NCBI GenBank assembly: GCA_012267605.1
Contig: JAAXGF010000133.1
Coordinates: 1-14,126 of the forward strand
Length of the DNA stretch: 14,126 nt
Origin: Alphaproteobacteria bacterium
Lineage (GTDB): Bacteria; Pseudomonadota; Alphaproteobacteria; JAAXGF01
Direction of reading: 5' to 3'
Below are positions 13,213 through 14,126 of this stretch, piece by piece; positions within the stretch are counted from its first letter, which is position 1; every line of letters starts with the position of its first letter. The position numbers and the translations under genes were made by a program. The notes beneath the pieces are model-generated. The model was not told the origin of the DNA and made no database searches. It worked only from the letters and a program-made list of their open reading frames with translations.

Positions 13213-13857
13213 ATGCGCCTTGGACATCTTCGCCTGGCCGCTCTCGCCACCATCATCACGCTAACGCCGGACGCCGCCACCGCGCAATCCGAAGAATTGA
13301 TGGAACTCTACGCCGAGGCGGGATCGCTGTATCAGCAGGGAGATTACCAGGCGGCGGTTCCGGTCGCCGAGAAGGCTCTTTCCATGGGCGAGAAGGAGTT
13401 CGGACCCGACGACCATCGGACTGCGGTTTTGGTCAATCACTTGGCGCTTCTCTATCACTTGCAGGCACGTCCGGAGCTGGCCGAGAAACTTTACCAGCGC
13501 GCGCTGGCCATTGACGAAAAAGTGTTGGGTCCTGACCACCCCGATGTCGCATTGAGTGCCAGCAACCTGGGCGAACTTTACCGGGAACAACGGCGATATC
13601 AGGAGGCGGAAGCGCTTTTTCAGCGTGCCCTCTCGGCGCTCGAAGCCACCTTGGGTGGGGACCACCCTGCCCTTGCCGAAAACCTCAGCCGACTGGCCAA
13701 TCTATACGAGGATCAAGAGCTTTACAGCGAAGCCGAGCCACTCCTCAAACGTGCTGTCGAGCTAACCGGAACGGCTCTCGGCCCAAACCATCCATCGCTC
13801 CTTCACTACCGGGGCAGATATCGCCAACTCTTGGACAAGATGTCGGGCACCGAGTAA
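13213..13857 (+). CDS. Exported tetratricopeptide-repeat protein (kinesin-light-chain-type TPRs)
   Basis: 214 residues from the ATG at 13213. Residues 1-24 are a signal peptide ending ATA-QS. The rest is four TPR units with 42-residue spacing (about 31-64, 71-106, 113-148, 155-190), of the kinesin-light-chain type: ALLYHLQARPELAEKLYQRA, AIDEKVLGPDHPDVA, LGELYREQRRYQEAEALFQR, ALGPNHPSLL. TPR arrays bind partner proteins; here in the periplasm. No enzymatic domain is seen. An upstream in-frame start at 13156 would put 19 residues before a clear signal peptide, so 13213 is chosen. No terminator is evident downstream. Confidence 0.85.
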   Translation: MRLGHLRLAALATIITLTPDAATAQSEELMELYAEAGSLYQQGDYQAAVPVAEKALSMGEKEFGPDDHRTAVLVNHLALLYHLQARPELAEKLYQRALAIDEKVLGPDHPDVALSASNLGELYREQRRYQEAEALFQRALSALEATLGGDHPALAENLSRLANLYEDQELYSEAEPLLKRAVELTGTALGPNHPSLLHYRGRYRQLLDKMSGTE

Positions 13858-13977
13858 CCGGAAGTTCTGTCACATGCGGGATGCTCTGCAGCGCCTAAGG
13901 ATCGATTTCAGCACTATTCATTCCGTAGGTACGTTCATCCTGCGAAAGAACACGAACTGGGCTCTGATTTTAAAAGG

Positions 13978-14112
13978 ATGAATTGCCCCTCGCTAACCGA
14001 CCCAAGGTACCGAATTCAAGCAAATTTGGCGGAGAGGTTCATGGCGAATACAAAGCCGGATCACGAGGGAAATGATTCCCCTATGCGTTGGCGATTTCAA
14101 GCTGTTTTGTAA
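13978..14112 (+). pseudogene. Short reading frame cut off by the terminal repeat
   Basis: A frame opens at ATG 13978 (preceded by AAAAGG) or, better, at in-frame ATG 14041, which has GGAGAGG at 14031-14037. It runs MANTKPDHEGNDSPMRWRFQ... and stops at TAA 14110-14112, whose bases belong to the terminal inverted repeat beginning at 14109. The good ribosome binding site and a stop supplied by the repeat suggest the 5' end of a gene interrupted by a mobile element. Only 23-44 codons remain and the family is unrecognisable; it could also be chance. Confidence 0.35.
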
Positions 14113-14126
14113 CTGCCCAGGTGCCT
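14109..14126. repeat. Right copy of 18-bp terminal inverted repeat
   Basis: GTAACTGCCCAGGTGCCT, exact reverse complement of bases 2-19. It is the last sequence of the window, consistent with the edge of an insertion sequence at which the assembly stopped. Confidence 0.7.

Noticed and set aside
1..14126. Linear replicon telomeres or circular plasmid explanation for the end repeats
   Set aside because: The gene content (psp operon, P-II, pqqB) is chromosomal, there is no replication or telomere-resolution gene, and an insertion-sequence border explains the repeats more simply.
1..14126. CRISPR array, tRNA or rRNA genes
   Set aside because: No regularly spaced direct repeats of CRISPR size and no tRNA- or rRNA-like sequence were seen on reading through the window.

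Overview
The window reads as a chromosomal contig of an alphaproteobacterium, most likely close to Rhodospirillales. The grounds are a CC0125/CC1285-type lipoprotein, NDUFA9-like SDR proteins, a pspF / pspABC locus, and alphaproteobacterial-type intergenic repeats carrying GGGCTTGACCC and ending in GGATGAC. Most genes are GC-rich; the first two genes (24-1295) look more AT-rich by eye. An 18-base sequence occurs at both window ends in inverted orientation, as expected where a contig breaks at two copies of one insertion sequence, so the ends are probably element borders.

Layout. 24-1295: a small three-helix membrane protein and an alpha/beta-hydrolase. 1705-4363: a two-gene operon encoding an NDUFA9-like SDR protein and a protein-L-isoaspartate methyltransferase (PCMT). 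Both carry the same extra N-terminal module: signal-peptide-like start, CxxC, winged helix, CPxGxxCG. 5304-4360 (minus): a PqqB-type metallo-beta-lactamase-fold protein, convergent with the PCMT gene. 5421-6002: a lipoprotein. 6003-6706: a long regulatory region with dispersed repeats, three copies of a 19-bp operator-like motif and a near-perfect sigma-54 promoter, feeding a PEP-CTERM protein (6707-7456) closed by a strong terminator.

7549-10236 is the phage-shock locus: pspF (minus) divergent from pspA-pspB-pspC. The pspA leader has its own sigma-54 promoter and three 13-bp tandem repeats. 10606-11514 is a second NDUFA9-like SDR protein whose start codon lies in the tail of a dispersed repeat. 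11713-12051 is a P-II signal protein with Phe at position 51, the usual uridylylated tyrosine. 12193-12957 (minus) is a lipoprotein with a calcium-loop-like segment, and 13213-13857 an exported TPR protein. A short reading frame near the right edge is cut off by the terminal repeat.

How they fit together: envelope functions dominate (membrane stress, PEP-CTERM sorting, lipoproteins, exported TPR, possibly exported repair enzymes), and sigma-54 control recurs (PEP-CTERM gene, pspA, perhaps the P-II gene). The least familiar part is the paired N-terminal module on two unrelated enzyme domains at 1705-4363.
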